Assembly: GCA_028292785.1 (NCBI GenBank)
Contig: JAQGLQ010000117.1
Location: 1-6,007, forward strand
Direction: 5' to 3'
Length of the DNA stretch: 6,007 nt
Origin: Noviherbaspirillum sp.
Lineage (GTDB): Bacteria > Pseudomonadota > Gammaproteobacteria > Burkholderiales > Burkholderiaceae
Position numbers and translations under genes: made by a program. A model generated the notes under the pieces. That model worked only from the letters and a program-made list of their open reading frames with translations, was not told where the DNA came from and did no database searches. Positions 1-6,007 of this stretch are shown here, piece after piece (position 1 is the first letter of the stretch; the number at the start of each line of letters is the position of its first letter).

Positions 1-59
1 ACAGGGCTCAGGCTAACGGACAGGCTGCCAAGGCGCCAGCACGCAAGAAGGCAGCATGA
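1..59 (+). CDS. 3' end of an unidentified upstream gene (partial)
   Basis: Reading from base 3, the plus strand is open from the window edge to a TGA at 57-59, giving the tail [18 protein letters not shown]. That TGA overlaps the ATG of the exonuclease gene (56-58) as ATGA, a typical arrangement for translationally coupled genes. The Ala/Lys/Gln-rich hydrophilic tail looks like a disordered basic C-terminus. Only 18 codons are visible, so the product cannot be recognised, and an open run this short could be chance. The overlap and same-strand orientation are the main reasons for calling it. Confidence 0.4.
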   Translation, partial: RAQANGQAAKAPARKKAA

Positions 60-820
60 AGCTGGCAACCTGGAACGTCAATTCGCTGAAGGTCCGCCTG
101 CCGCATGTGCTGGAGTGGCTGGCGGCCAACCCCATCGATGTGCTCTGCCTGCAGGAAACCAAGCTGACCGACGACAAATTCCCGATCGCCGCACTGGAGG
201 CGGCCGGGTATCAGGTCGCCTTCACCGGGCAGAAAACCTATAACGGTGTCGCGATCCTGTCGAAGCATCCGATGAGCGAGGTGGTGAAGAACATCCCGAG
301 TTTCGAGGATGAGCAGCAGCGTGTCATCGCGGCGACCATCGAGGGCATGCGCGTGGTCTGCGCGTACATCCCGAACGGGCAGTCGGTCGAATCGGACAAA
401 TACCGGTACAAGCTGAAGTGGCTGGACGGCCTGCATGACTGGCTGGCCGGAGAAGCCGGGACGTATTCGAACCTCGCTCTTCTCGGCGACTACAACATCG
501 CGCCGGAAGACCGCGACGTACACAATCCAGCCGCCTGGCAAGGCCAGGTACTGGTGTCGGAGCCGGAACGGGCCGCATTCCGGCGATTGCTCGACCTCGG
601 ATTCAAGGATGCGTTTCGGCTGTTCGAGCAGCCGGAAAAGGTGTTCAGCTGGTGGGATTACCGCCAGATGGCTTTCCGCCGCAACATGGGACTGCGCATC
701 GACCACATCCTGCTGTCCCCTCCTCTCGCCGCCCGCTGCACCGCATGCGTGATCGACAAGGAGCCGCGCAAGCGCGAGCAGCCGTCGGATCATACGCCGG
801 TGGTGGCGACGCTGGAGTAA
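56..820 (+). CDS. xth: Exodeoxyribonuclease III (AP endonuclease, EEP family)
   Basis: This is a 254-residue exonuclease III, which cleaves the DNA backbone 5' of abasic sites and removes 3'-blocking groups and 3' nucleotides in base excision repair; it is cytoplasmic and metal-dependent. The whole protein is one endonuclease/exonuclease/phosphatase domain. The catalytic set is intact: N7 in WNVNS, E34 in LQETK, Y104 in AYIPNG, D145 and N147 in GDYNIAP, D216 in RIDH, and the D245-H246 pair in SDHTP. These match E. coli ExoIII residues N7, E34, Y109, D151, N153, D229 and H259 as I recall them. The length is slightly below the 268 residues of the E. coli enzyme. The ATG at 56 is chosen because [10 protein letters not shown] is the family N-terminus and a purine-rich AAGAAGG (45-51) lies just upstream. 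No promoter of its own is visible; it overlaps the upstream reading frame and is probably co-transcribed with it. It converges on prpE. Confidence 0.96.
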   Translation: MKLATWNVNSLKVRLPHVLEWLAANPIDVLCLQETKLTDDKFPIAALEAAGYQVAFTGQKTYNGVAILSKHPMSEVVKNIPSFEDEQQRVIAATIEGMRVVCAYIPNGQSVESDKYRYKLKWLDGLHDWLAGEAGTYSNLALLGDYNIAPEDRDVHNPAAWQGQVLVSEPERAAFRRLLDLGFKDAFRLFEQPEKVFSWWDYRQMAFRRNMGLRIDHILLSPPLAARCTACVIDKEPRKREQPSDHTPVVATLE

Positions 821-841
821 GGCATCCTTTTACAATCTCCA

Positions 842-878
842 CATCGGCAGGCCTGGATGCAAGCCCGGCCTGCCGATG
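842..878. terminator. Perfect inverted repeat between convergent xth and prpE, possible bidirectional terminator
   Basis: CATCGGCAGGCC (842-853) is the exact reverse complement of GGCCTGCCGATG (867-878), a 12-bp GC-rich stem. Inside it, after one mismatch (854/866), two further pairs (855-856 with 864-865) leave a 7-nt loop. It starts one base after the prpE stop codon (minus strand) and lies 21 nt after the xth stop, so it could end both transcripts. Neither strand has a run of T after the stem, so it is not a textbook intrinsic terminator. A 3'-end stabilising structure or a Rho-assisted pause site is equally possible. Confidence 0.55.
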
Positions 879-879
879 G

Positions 880-2766
880 CTACGCAATAGCGGCCCGGAT
901 CTGCTGCAACGACGCCGGATCTTCCAGTGTCGTCAGGTCGCCCGGATCGCGTCCTTCGCAAATCGCCTGAATCGACCGGCGCAACAGCTTGCCCGACCGT
1001 GTCTTCGGCAGCAGCGCAACGAAATACACCCGCGCCGGACGGCCGACCGCCCCAAGATGCTTGTCCACCGTTGCCATGATCTCGCCTTCGAGCGTCAGCC
1101 TGCCTTGCGGCGTTGCCGCGGGTTCGGGGTTCTTCAGGATCGCGAATGCAATCGCCACCTGCCCCTTCAGTCGGTCCTCGATGCCGACTACCGCGACTTC
1201 CGAGATGTTCGGGTGACTTGAAATGCTTTCCTCGATCTCGCGCGTGCCGAGCCTGTGTCCGGCGACGTTGATCACATCGTCGGTACGCCCGAGGATGAAA
1301 TAATAGCCTTCGGCATCGCGTATGCCCCAGTCGAAGCTCGAATACACCTGCGCATTGCTGAAATTGGACCAGTAAGTGTTAACGAAGCGCTTATCGTCTC
1401 CATAAATGGTTTGCATGCAGCCCGGCGGCAGCGGCCCTTCCAGCACCACCACGCCCTTTTCATTCGGCCCGCACACTTCGCCGGTGGACTCATTCAGGAG
1501 CTTTACCTTGTAGCCGTACATCGGCACACCCGGACTGCCCAGACGCCCGGGACTGTCGTCGACGCCTCTGGCGATAGAAAGAATCGGCCAGCCGGTTTCG
1601 GTCTGCCAATAATTGTCGATCACCGGCACGCCGAGCGCGGAGGAAATCCACTGCGAGGTCGTTTCATCGAGCGGTTCGCCGGCGAGATAGAGCGCCTTCA
1701 GTGACGAAACATCGTATTTCTTCATGAATTCCGGCGGCTGCTTTTTCAGCACGCGCACCGCGGTGGGCGCGGAGAACATGCGCGTCACCTTGTACTTCTC
1801 GACGAGGCTCCACCAGATTCCCGCGTCGGGGCGGATCGGCATACCTTCATAGAGAATGGTCGCCATGCCGGCGATCAGCGGCCCGTAGACCGTGTAGGAG
1901 TGGCCCACCACCCAGCCGATGTCGGATGTCGAAAAATACGTCTCTCCGGCATTGCCGCAAAAGATATGCTTCATCGATGCGGCCAGCGCCACGGCGTAAC
2001 CGCCGACATCGCGCTGCACGCCTTTCGGCTTTCCCGTGGTGCCTGAGGTGTAAAGAATGTAGGACGTCTCGTTCGACTCCAGCCAGACTACCGGGACCTG
2101 CGCATCCATGTGTTCGGCCCGCAGCGCGGCATAACCGGCATCGCGCCCTTCCAGCATGTACATTGGCGCCAGGCCGCGATCGACCAGCAGGACCGAGGCA
2201 GGCTTATGCTGTGCGCGCTCGATCGCATCGTCCAGCAGGTCCTTGTAGGTGACGACCTTGCCGCCGCGCGAACCGGCGTCCGCGGAAACGATCAGCTTCG
2301 GCCTGGCATCGTCGATACGCGTGGCCAGGCTGTTGGCGGCGAAGCCTCCGAACACGACCGAATGAACCGCACCGATGCGGGCACAGGCAAGCATCACGAA
2401 CACCGCTTCGGCGATCATCGGCATGTAGATCAGCACACGGTCTCCACGGGCGACGCCGAGCGCCTGCATCATTGCTGCCGCGCGATTGACCTCGGCATGC
2501 AGCGCGCCGAAGGTGTAGACCTTTTCCGTACCCGTCTCGGTCGAGACGGCGATCAGCGCCGGCTTTTGCGCCTGCGTTGCAAGCCAGCGGTCGACCGCGT
2601 TGTGGCACAGATTGGTCTTGCCGCCGACAAACCATCTGGCGAAAGGCGGATTCGAATAGTCGAGAACCCGGGAAAACGGCTCGTTCCAGTCCACCAGGCG
2701 GGCCTGGTTCGACCAGAAGGTGTGCGGATCATCGATGGATTGCCGATAGAACTCTGCGTAGCTCAT
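880..2766 (-). CDS. prpE: Propionate-CoA ligase (propionyl-CoA synthetase)
   Basis: This 628-residue AMP-forming acyl-CoA synthetase activates propionate with ATP and CoA to propionyl-CoA, the entry step of the methylcitrate cycle. The N-terminal cap typical of acetyl/propionyl-CoA synthetases is present (FYRQSIDDPHTFW near residues 6-18). The adenylate-forming motifs follow in order: P-loop YTSGTTGKPKG (239-249), YWQTETGW (386-393), the hinge GRTDD (493-497) with GHRLGT (503-508), and the C-terminal catalytic lysine K593 in KTRSGK. That lysine is the residue known to be acylated and silenced in Salmonella PrpE (K592), so post-translational control is plausible here. The length equals that of E. 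coli PrpE. The family-typical start MSYAEFYRQS is preceded by a perfect AGGAGG. It is the last gene of the prp operon, 105 nt after prpD. An acetyl-CoA synthetase (Acs) is the main alternative, but length, sequence and operon favour PrpE. Confidence 0.96.
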   Translation of the reverse strand: MSYAEFYRQSIDDPHTFWSNQARLVDWNEPFSRVLDYSNPPFARWFVGGKTNLCHNAVDRWLATQAQKPALIAVSTETGTEKVYTFGALHAEVNRAAAMMQALGVARGDRVLIYMPMIAEAVFVMLACARIGAVHSVVFGGFAANSLATRIDDARPKLIVSADAGSRGGKVVTYKDLLDDAIERAQHKPASVLLVDRGLAPMYMLEGRDAGYAALRAEHMDAQVPVVWLESNETSYILYTSGTTGKPKGVQRDVGGYAVALAASMKHIFCGNAGETYFSTSDIGWVVGHSYTVYGPLIAGMATILYEGMPIRPDAGIWWSLVEKYKVTRMFSAPTAVRVLKKQPPEFMKKYDVSSLKALYLAGEPLDETTSQWISSALGVPVIDNYWQTETGWPILSIARGVDDSPGRLGSPGVPMYGYKVKLLNESTGEVCGPNEKGVVVLEGPLPPGCMQTIYGDDKRFVNTYWSNFSNAQVYSSFDWGIRDAEGYYFILGRTDDVINVAGHRLGTREIEESISSHPNISEVAVVGIEDRLKGQVAIAFAILKNPEPAATPQGRLTLEGEIMATVDKHLGAVGRPARVYFVALLPKTRSGKLLRRSIQAICEGRDPGDLTTLEDPASLQQIRAAIA

Positions 2767-2770
2767 GCCG

Positions 2771-2776
2771 CCTCCT
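2771..2776 (-). promoter_or_regulatory. Ribosome binding site of prpE
   Basis: The minus strand reads AGGAGG, a full anti-Shine-Dalgarno match, 4 nt before the ATG at 2764-2766. It is the strongest ribosome binding site among the genes here. It fixes the prpE start and suggests that prpE is translated independently of prpD, whose stop is about 100 nt upstream. Confidence 0.8.
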
Positions 2777-2822
2777 ATCTTTGCTTGTACTCAGGCTACA
2801 TCCGCCTTCCCGCCTCCAGCGC

Positions 2823-2856
2823 GAAAGAGCGCTGCGACGATCCGCTACGCTCTTTC
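2823..2856 (-). other. Hairpin in the prpD-prpE spacer
   Basis: GAAAGAGCG (2823-2831) pairs perfectly with CGCTCTTTC (2848-2856). After a 2x2 internal mismatch, a second stem GCG/CGC (2834-2836 with 2843-2845) closes a 6-nt loop. The structure sits 15 nt after the prpD stop and about 46 nt before the prpE ribosome binding site. No T-run follows on the minus strand, so it is more likely an mRNA processing, stability or attenuation element than a full terminator. This reading is inference from the sequence alone. Confidence 0.5.
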
Positions 2857-2871
2857 AATCTTGACCAAAGG

Positions 2872-4323
2872 TCAGATCACGTAAAGATCGACGTATTCAT
2901 GCACCGGCATCGCCTCCAGCTTTTGCTGGTCGAGCGAAACGTCGAGAATCGTCTTCTGCTGCTTGGCTGGAAAACGGCGCGCCAGGTTGGTCTTGAACTT
3001 CGCCTCGAGCAAGGGGATGCCGTCCGTGCGCCGCCGTGCATGGCCGATCGGGTATTCGACGACGACTTCCGGCAGCACTTCTCCATTGTTCAGTTCCACT
3101 GTCAACGCATTGGCGATCGAACGCTTCTGCGGATCGTGATAGTCAGCGGTGAATGCCGGGTCCTCGACACAGACGATCTTGTCGCGCAAGACGTCGATGC
3201 GCGGATCGATCGCGACCTCGTCCTCGTAGTCGGCAGCGGTCAGGTGGCCGTACAGCAGCGGCACCGCGACCATGTACTGGATGCAGTGATCGCGGTCGGC
3301 GGGATTGTTCAGCGGTCCCTTCTTGTCGATGATGCGTATGCATGCCTCATGCGTACGGATCGTGATCTTCCTGATGTCCGCCGCCGATTTGCCGACCTTG
3401 GCAAGCGCCGCATGCAGGGTCATCGCCGCCTCGACGGCGGTCTGCGAGTGGAACTCGGCCGGGAAGGAAATCTTGAACAGCACGTTCTCCATCACATAAG
3501 AGCCGTAGGGCCGCTGAAATTCGAACGGCCGACCCTTGAACAGCACATCACAGAAGCCCCAGGTCTTGGCGCTCAACACGGAGGGATAACCCATCTCGCC
3601 GGTTTTCGCCATCAGCGCGAGACGCACCGCGCGCGAGGTGGCGTCGCCCGCCGCCCACGATTTGCGCGAACCGGTATTCGGCGAATGACGGTAGGTACGT
3701 AACGACTGGCCATCGACCCAGGCGAGCGACACCGCGTTCAGGATCTCCTCGCGGGACAGGCCGAGCATCTCGGCCACCACTGCGGTCGACGCCACTTTTA
3801 CCAGCACGACATGATCGAGGCCGACGCGGTTGAAGGAATTTTCCAGCGCGATGCAGCCCTGGATTTCGTGCGCCTTGATCATAGCGGTCAATACGTCCTT
3901 CATCGTCAGCGGCTTCTTGCCGCCCGCTACGGCGTTGCGCGACAGCCAGTCGGCGGTCGCGAGAATGCCGCCGAGATTGTCGGACGGATGTCCCCATTCG
4001 GCGGCGAGCCACGTATCGTTGAAATCGAGCCAGCGGATCATGGCGCCGATGTTGAACGCGGCCTGCACCGGATCGAGCTGGAACTGGGTGCCCGGCACTT
4101 TCGCGCCGTTCGGTACGACGGTGCCCGGGACGATCGGCCCCAGCAGCTTGGTGCAGGCCGGGTATTCGAGCGCTTCCAGGCCGCAGCCGAGCGTATCGAT
4201 CAGGCAGTTGCGCGCGGTTTCATAGGCCAGCGGCGACTGGATTTGATAGCGCGTGACGTAATCGACGATGTCGACCAGTACCTGATCTGGCTCGGGACGT
4301 ACATTGGAGATGTGAGCGGACAT
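2872..4323 (-). CDS. prpD: 2-methylcitrate dehydratase
   Basis: This 483-residue protein of the MmgE/PrpD family dehydrates 2-methylcitrate to 2-methyl-cis-aconitate. The family works without an iron-sulfur cluster, and some members also act on citrate or cis-aconitate. The length equals that of E. coli PrpD. The N-terminus ([22 protein letters not shown]) and the conserved blocks RWLDFNDTW (97-105), GHPSDNLGG (111-119), KSWAAGDA (221-228), [12 protein letters not shown] (289-300) and DRDHCIQYM (343-351) are all present, and there is no internal break. The ATG is preceded by purine-rich AAAGGAAG (4327-4334). It lies 52 nt after prpC and 105 nt before prpE on the same strand. A cis-aconitate decarboxylase or other MmgE relative is unlikely given the prp neighbours and the near full-length match to PrpD. 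Confidence 0.96.
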   Translation of the reverse strand: MSAHISNVRPEPDQVLVDIVDYVTRYQIQSPLAYETARNCLIDTLGCGLEALEYPACTKLLGPIVPGTVVPNGAKVPGTQFQLDPVQAAFNIGAMIRWLDFNDTWLAAEWGHPSDNLGGILATADWLSRNAVAGGKKPLTMKDVLTAMIKAHEIQGCIALENSFNRVGLDHVVLVKVASTAVVAEMLGLSREEILNAVSLAWVDGQSLRTYRHSPNTGSRKSWAAGDATSRAVRLALMAKTGEMGYPSVLSAKTWGFCDVLFKGRPFEFQRPYGSYVMENVLFKISFPAEFHSQTAVEAAMTLHAALAKVGKSAADIRKITIRTHEACIRIIDKKGPLNNPADRDHCIQYMVAVPLLYGHLTAADYEDEVAIDPRIDVLRDKIVCVEDPAFTADYHDPQKRSIANALTVELNNGEVLPEVVVEYPIGHARRRTDGIPLLEAKFKTNLARRFPAKQQKTILDVSLDQQKLEAMPVHEYVDLYVI

Positions 4324-4375
4324 TTTCTTCCTTTGATTTCTGAACTGGCGATCTATTTTCGCGTGTTTTCGCGAG
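4324..4375 (-). other. prpC-prpD spacer with an 8-bp direct repeat
   Basis: This 52-nt gap is more AT-rich than the flanking genes. On the plus strand it contains TTTTCGCG twice (4356-4363 and 4366-4373), exactly 10 bp apart; the transcript strand reads CGCGAAAA twice, starting two bases after the prpC stop codon. It also holds the prpD ribosome binding site near the other end. No promoter or terminator is evident. Confidence 0.5.
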
Positions 4376-5530
4376 TTACTTGCGTTTGTTGAGCGGCACG
4401 AACTTCAGGTTTTCCGGTCCGACGTAATTCGCGCTCGGCCGGATGATCTTGTTGTCGATGCGCTGCTCGATGATATGCGCCGACCAGCCGGAGGTGCGTG
4501 CGATCACGAACAGCGGCGTGAACATGGCGGTCGGCACACCCATCATGTGGAAGGACACGGCGGCGAACCAGTCGAGGTTGGGGAACATTTTCTTGGCGTC
4601 CCACATCACCGTTTCGAGGCGCTCGGCGATCTCGAACATTTTCATCGACCCGGCCTCCTTCGACAGCCTGCGCGCGACTTCCTTGATGACCTTGTTGCGC
4701 GGGTCAGAGACCGTGTACACCGGATGGCCGAAGCCGATGACGACCTCCCTGTTCTCGACGCGCCGGCGGATATCCGCTTCCGCCTCATCGGGGGTGCCGT
4801 AGCGCTTCTGGATTTCAAAGGCAACTTCGTTGGCGCCGCCATGCTTCGGTCCACGCAGCGCGCCGATCGCACCGGCGAGCGCCGAATACATGTCGGAGCC
4901 GGTGCCGGCGATCACGCGGGCAGCGAAGGTCGATGCGTTGAATTCATGCTCCGCATACAGGATCAACGATGTATGCATGGCCCGTTCCCACTGCGCCGAA
5001 GGCTTTTCGCCGTGAAGCAGGTGGAGAAAGTGCGCTCCGATCGAATCGTCGTCGGTTTCGACCTCGATCCGGTTGCCGTTATGGCTATAGTGATACCAGT
5101 AAAGCAACATGGAACCGAGCGATGCCATCAGCTTGTCGGCGATATCGCGCGCGCCCGGCGTGTTGTGATCGTCCTTTTCCGGAAGCACGCAGCCCAGCGC
5201 CGATACGCCGGTGCGCATCACATCCATCGGGTGCGACGCGGCGGGCAGCCATTCGAGCGCCGCCTTCACGTTCGCCGGCACGCCGCGCAACGCTTTGAGC
5301 TTGGCTTTGTATGCCTTCAGCTCGGCTGCGGTCGGTAGCTTGCCATGCACCAGCAAGTGCGCGATCTCTTCGAATTCGCAGGCATCGGCCACGTCCAGAA
5401 TATCGTAGCCGCGGTAATACAGGTTGTCACCGGCTCTGCCAACCGTGCACAGCGCCGTGTTGCCGGCAGCGACTCCGGACAGTGCCACGGATTTCTTGGG
5501 CTTGAAGGCCGGGGTTTGCTGTTCGCTCAT
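4376..5530 (-). CDS. prpC: 2-methylcitrate synthase
   Basis: This 384-residue enzyme of the citrate synthase family condenses propionyl-CoA with oxaloacetate to 2-methylcitrate. It is the short, type I-like form (about 370-390 residues) rather than the longer allosteric GltA. Active-site residues can be placed by motif: H195 in [10 protein letters not shown]230 in GPKHGGANE, the catalytic H269 in GFGHPVY, the catalytic D320 in PNLDWFAA, and R345 in ARTSGW. The N-terminal segment [20 protein letters not shown] is typical of PrpC. The start is supported by AAGGAGA (5535-5541) on the minus strand. It lies 14 nt after the prpB stop, so the two are surely co-transcribed. Some family members also accept acetyl-CoA, so partial citrate synthase activity cannot be excluded from sequence. 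Confidence 0.96.
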   Translation of the reverse strand: MSEQQTPAFKPKKSVALSGVAAGNTALCTVGRAGDNLYYRGYDILDVADACEFEEIAHLLVHGKLPTAAELKAYKAKLKALRGVPANVKAALEWLPAASHPMDVMRTGVSALGCVLPEKDDHNTPGARDIADKLMASLGSMLLYWYHYSHNGNRIEVETDDDSIGAHFLHLLHGEKPSAQWERAMHTSLILYAEHEFNASTFAARVIAGTGSDMYSALAGAIGALRGPKHGGANEVAFEIQKRYGTPDEAEADIRRRVENREVVIGFGHPVYTVSDPRNKVIKEVARRLSKEAGSMKMFEIAERLETVMWDAKKMFPNLDWFAAVSFHMMGVPTAMFTPLFVIARTSGWSAHIIEQRIDNKIIRPSANYVGPENLKFVPLNKRK

Positions 5531-5534
5531 GAAG

Positions 5535-5541
5535 TCTCCTT
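5535..5541 (-). promoter_or_regulatory. Ribosome binding site of prpC
   Basis: AAGGAGA on the minus strand lies 4 nt before the prpC ATG (5528-5530), within the 14-nt prpB-prpC gap. Because it is so close to the prpB stop (5545-5547), ribosomes ending prpB could reinitiate here. Confidence 0.7.
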
Positions 5542-5544
5542 GTG

Positions 5545-6007
5545 TTATTTTGCTTTTTGCTGCGCAAACAGCGCATCGAGTTTTTGCTCGAATTCGTGAT
5601 AGTTGATGCGATCGTACAGTTCATTACGTGTCTGCATCGTATCGACCACACCCTTCTGCGTGCCATCCCGGCGGATGGCTGTGTAAACATTTTCCGCCGC
5701 CTTGTTCATCGCGCGAAACGCCGACAGCGGATACAGCGCCAGGCCGACGTTTGCCGTTCTCAGTTCTTCTATCGTGAAAAGCGGCGTGGCGCCGAATTCC
5801 GTGATGTTGGCGAGCACCGGAACCTCTACCGCGTCGGCGAATTTCTTGTACATCTCGAGCTGCGTGATTGCTTCCGGAAAGATCATGTCGGCACCTGCCT
5901 CGACGCACGCCGCCGCCCGCTCCATGGCTGCATCCAGCCCTTCGACCGCGAGCGCATCGGTGCGCGCCATGATCACGAAATCATCATCGGTGCGCGCGTC
6001 GACCGCG
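5545..6007 (-). CDS. prpB: 2-methylisocitrate lyase (partial, 5' end beyond the window)
   Basis: This is the C-terminal half of the lyase that cleaves 2-methylisocitrate to pyruvate and succinate, the last step of the methylcitrate cycle. The frame is open from the right edge (first full codon ending at 6006) to TAA at 5545-5547, giving 153 residues that begin [19 protein letters not shown]. coli PrpB has about 296 residues, so roughly the first 140 are missing. The visible part carries the family's conserved segments: IMARTDA with the substrate-binding Arg, FPEAIT with Glu, [12 protein letters not shown] with Asn, and the C-terminal [19 protein letters not shown]. The catalytic KRCGH loop and the Mg-binding aspartates lie outside the window. 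The GTG at 5974-5976 is an internal valine codon and not a start, because similarity continues upstream of it. It is the first prp gene seen here. A plain isocitrate lyase is excluded by length and sequence. Confidence 0.95.
   Translation of the reverse strand, partial: AVDARTDDDFVIMARTDALAVEGLDAAMERAAACVEAGADMIFPEAITQLEMYKKFADAVEVPVLANITEFGATPLFTIEELRTANVGLALYPLSAFRAMNKAAENVYTAIRRDGTQKGVVDTMQTRNELYDRINYHEFEQKLDALFAQQKAK

Noticed and set aside
8..793. A 261-codon minus-strand frame antisense to xth.
   Set aside because: It is in the same codon-aligned mirror register, and xth has every catalytic residue in the sense frame.
652..1221. A 189-codon plus-strand frame running from xth across the convergent gap into prpE.
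   Set aside because: It overlaps two certain genes out of frame, has no recognisable motif, and is rich in Arg, Pro and Cys as expected for a GC-rich shadow frame.
2110..3702. A 530-codon open frame on the plus strand, antisense to prpE and prpD and crossing their spacer.
   Set aside because: Its codons line up exactly with the minus-strand codons, so it stays open only because the sense genes avoid TTA, CTA and TCA, as GC-rich genes do. prpD and prpE share the same frame, so it can span both. Its translation is Arg/His/Asp-rich with no recognisable motif, and both sense genes are certain.
4475..5338. A 287-codon plus-strand frame antisense to prpC.
   Set aside because: It has the same codon-aligned antisense register as above, with Arg-rich sequence and no family motif, opposite an intact prpC.
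5974..5976. GTG as a possible start of a short prpB-like protein of 143 residues.
   Set aside because: The frame continues to the window edge with PrpB-like sequence ([10 protein letters not shown]) ahead of it, so the gene is cut by the window and not truncated by nature.
1..6007. A search by eye for a novel system: mobile elements, CRISPR-like repeats, tRNAs, phage or toxin-antitoxin genes, and large unexplained gaps.
   Set aside because: None was seen. Coding density is high, the longest gap between genes is 105 nt, and every complete gene belongs to a well-known family.

Overview
The window holds a propionate-catabolism operon on the minus strand, facing a DNA-repair gene on the plus strand. 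Base composition is GC-rich and codon use is uniform across the genes, with G/C favoured at third positions. The protein sequences look proteobacterial; I infer a betaproteobacterium of the Burkholderiales type, but nothing here fixes the genus.

Layout from left to right. Positions 1-59 appear to hold the last codons of an upstream plus-strand gene, whose stop overlaps the start of xth in an ATGA junction. Positions 56-820 encode exodeoxyribonuclease III. A short convergent gap (821-879) is mostly filled by a perfect 12-bp inverted repeat. The rest, read on the minus strand from the right edge, is prpB (5' half cut off by the window), prpC, prpD and prpE, in the order of transcription. The spacers are 14, 52 and 105 nt. 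The 105-nt prpD-prpE spacer contains a second hairpin.

Together the four Prp enzymes form nearly the whole methylcitrate cycle. PrpE activates propionate to propionyl-CoA. PrpC condenses that with oxaloacetate to 2-methylcitrate, PrpD dehydrates it, and PrpB cleaves 2-methylisocitrate to pyruvate and succinate. The rehydration of 2-methyl-cis-aconitate is normally done by an aconitase encoded elsewhere. No regulator (prpR) or operon promoter lies inside the window; both would be expected beyond the right edge.

I found no mobile element, CRISPR array, tRNA or rRNA, and no gene of unknown function. This is an ordinary metabolic region. The points worth a second look are the two intergenic hairpins, the translational coupling at the left edge, and the prpBCDE gene order (PrpD instead of AcnD/PrpF) in a likely betaproteobacterium.
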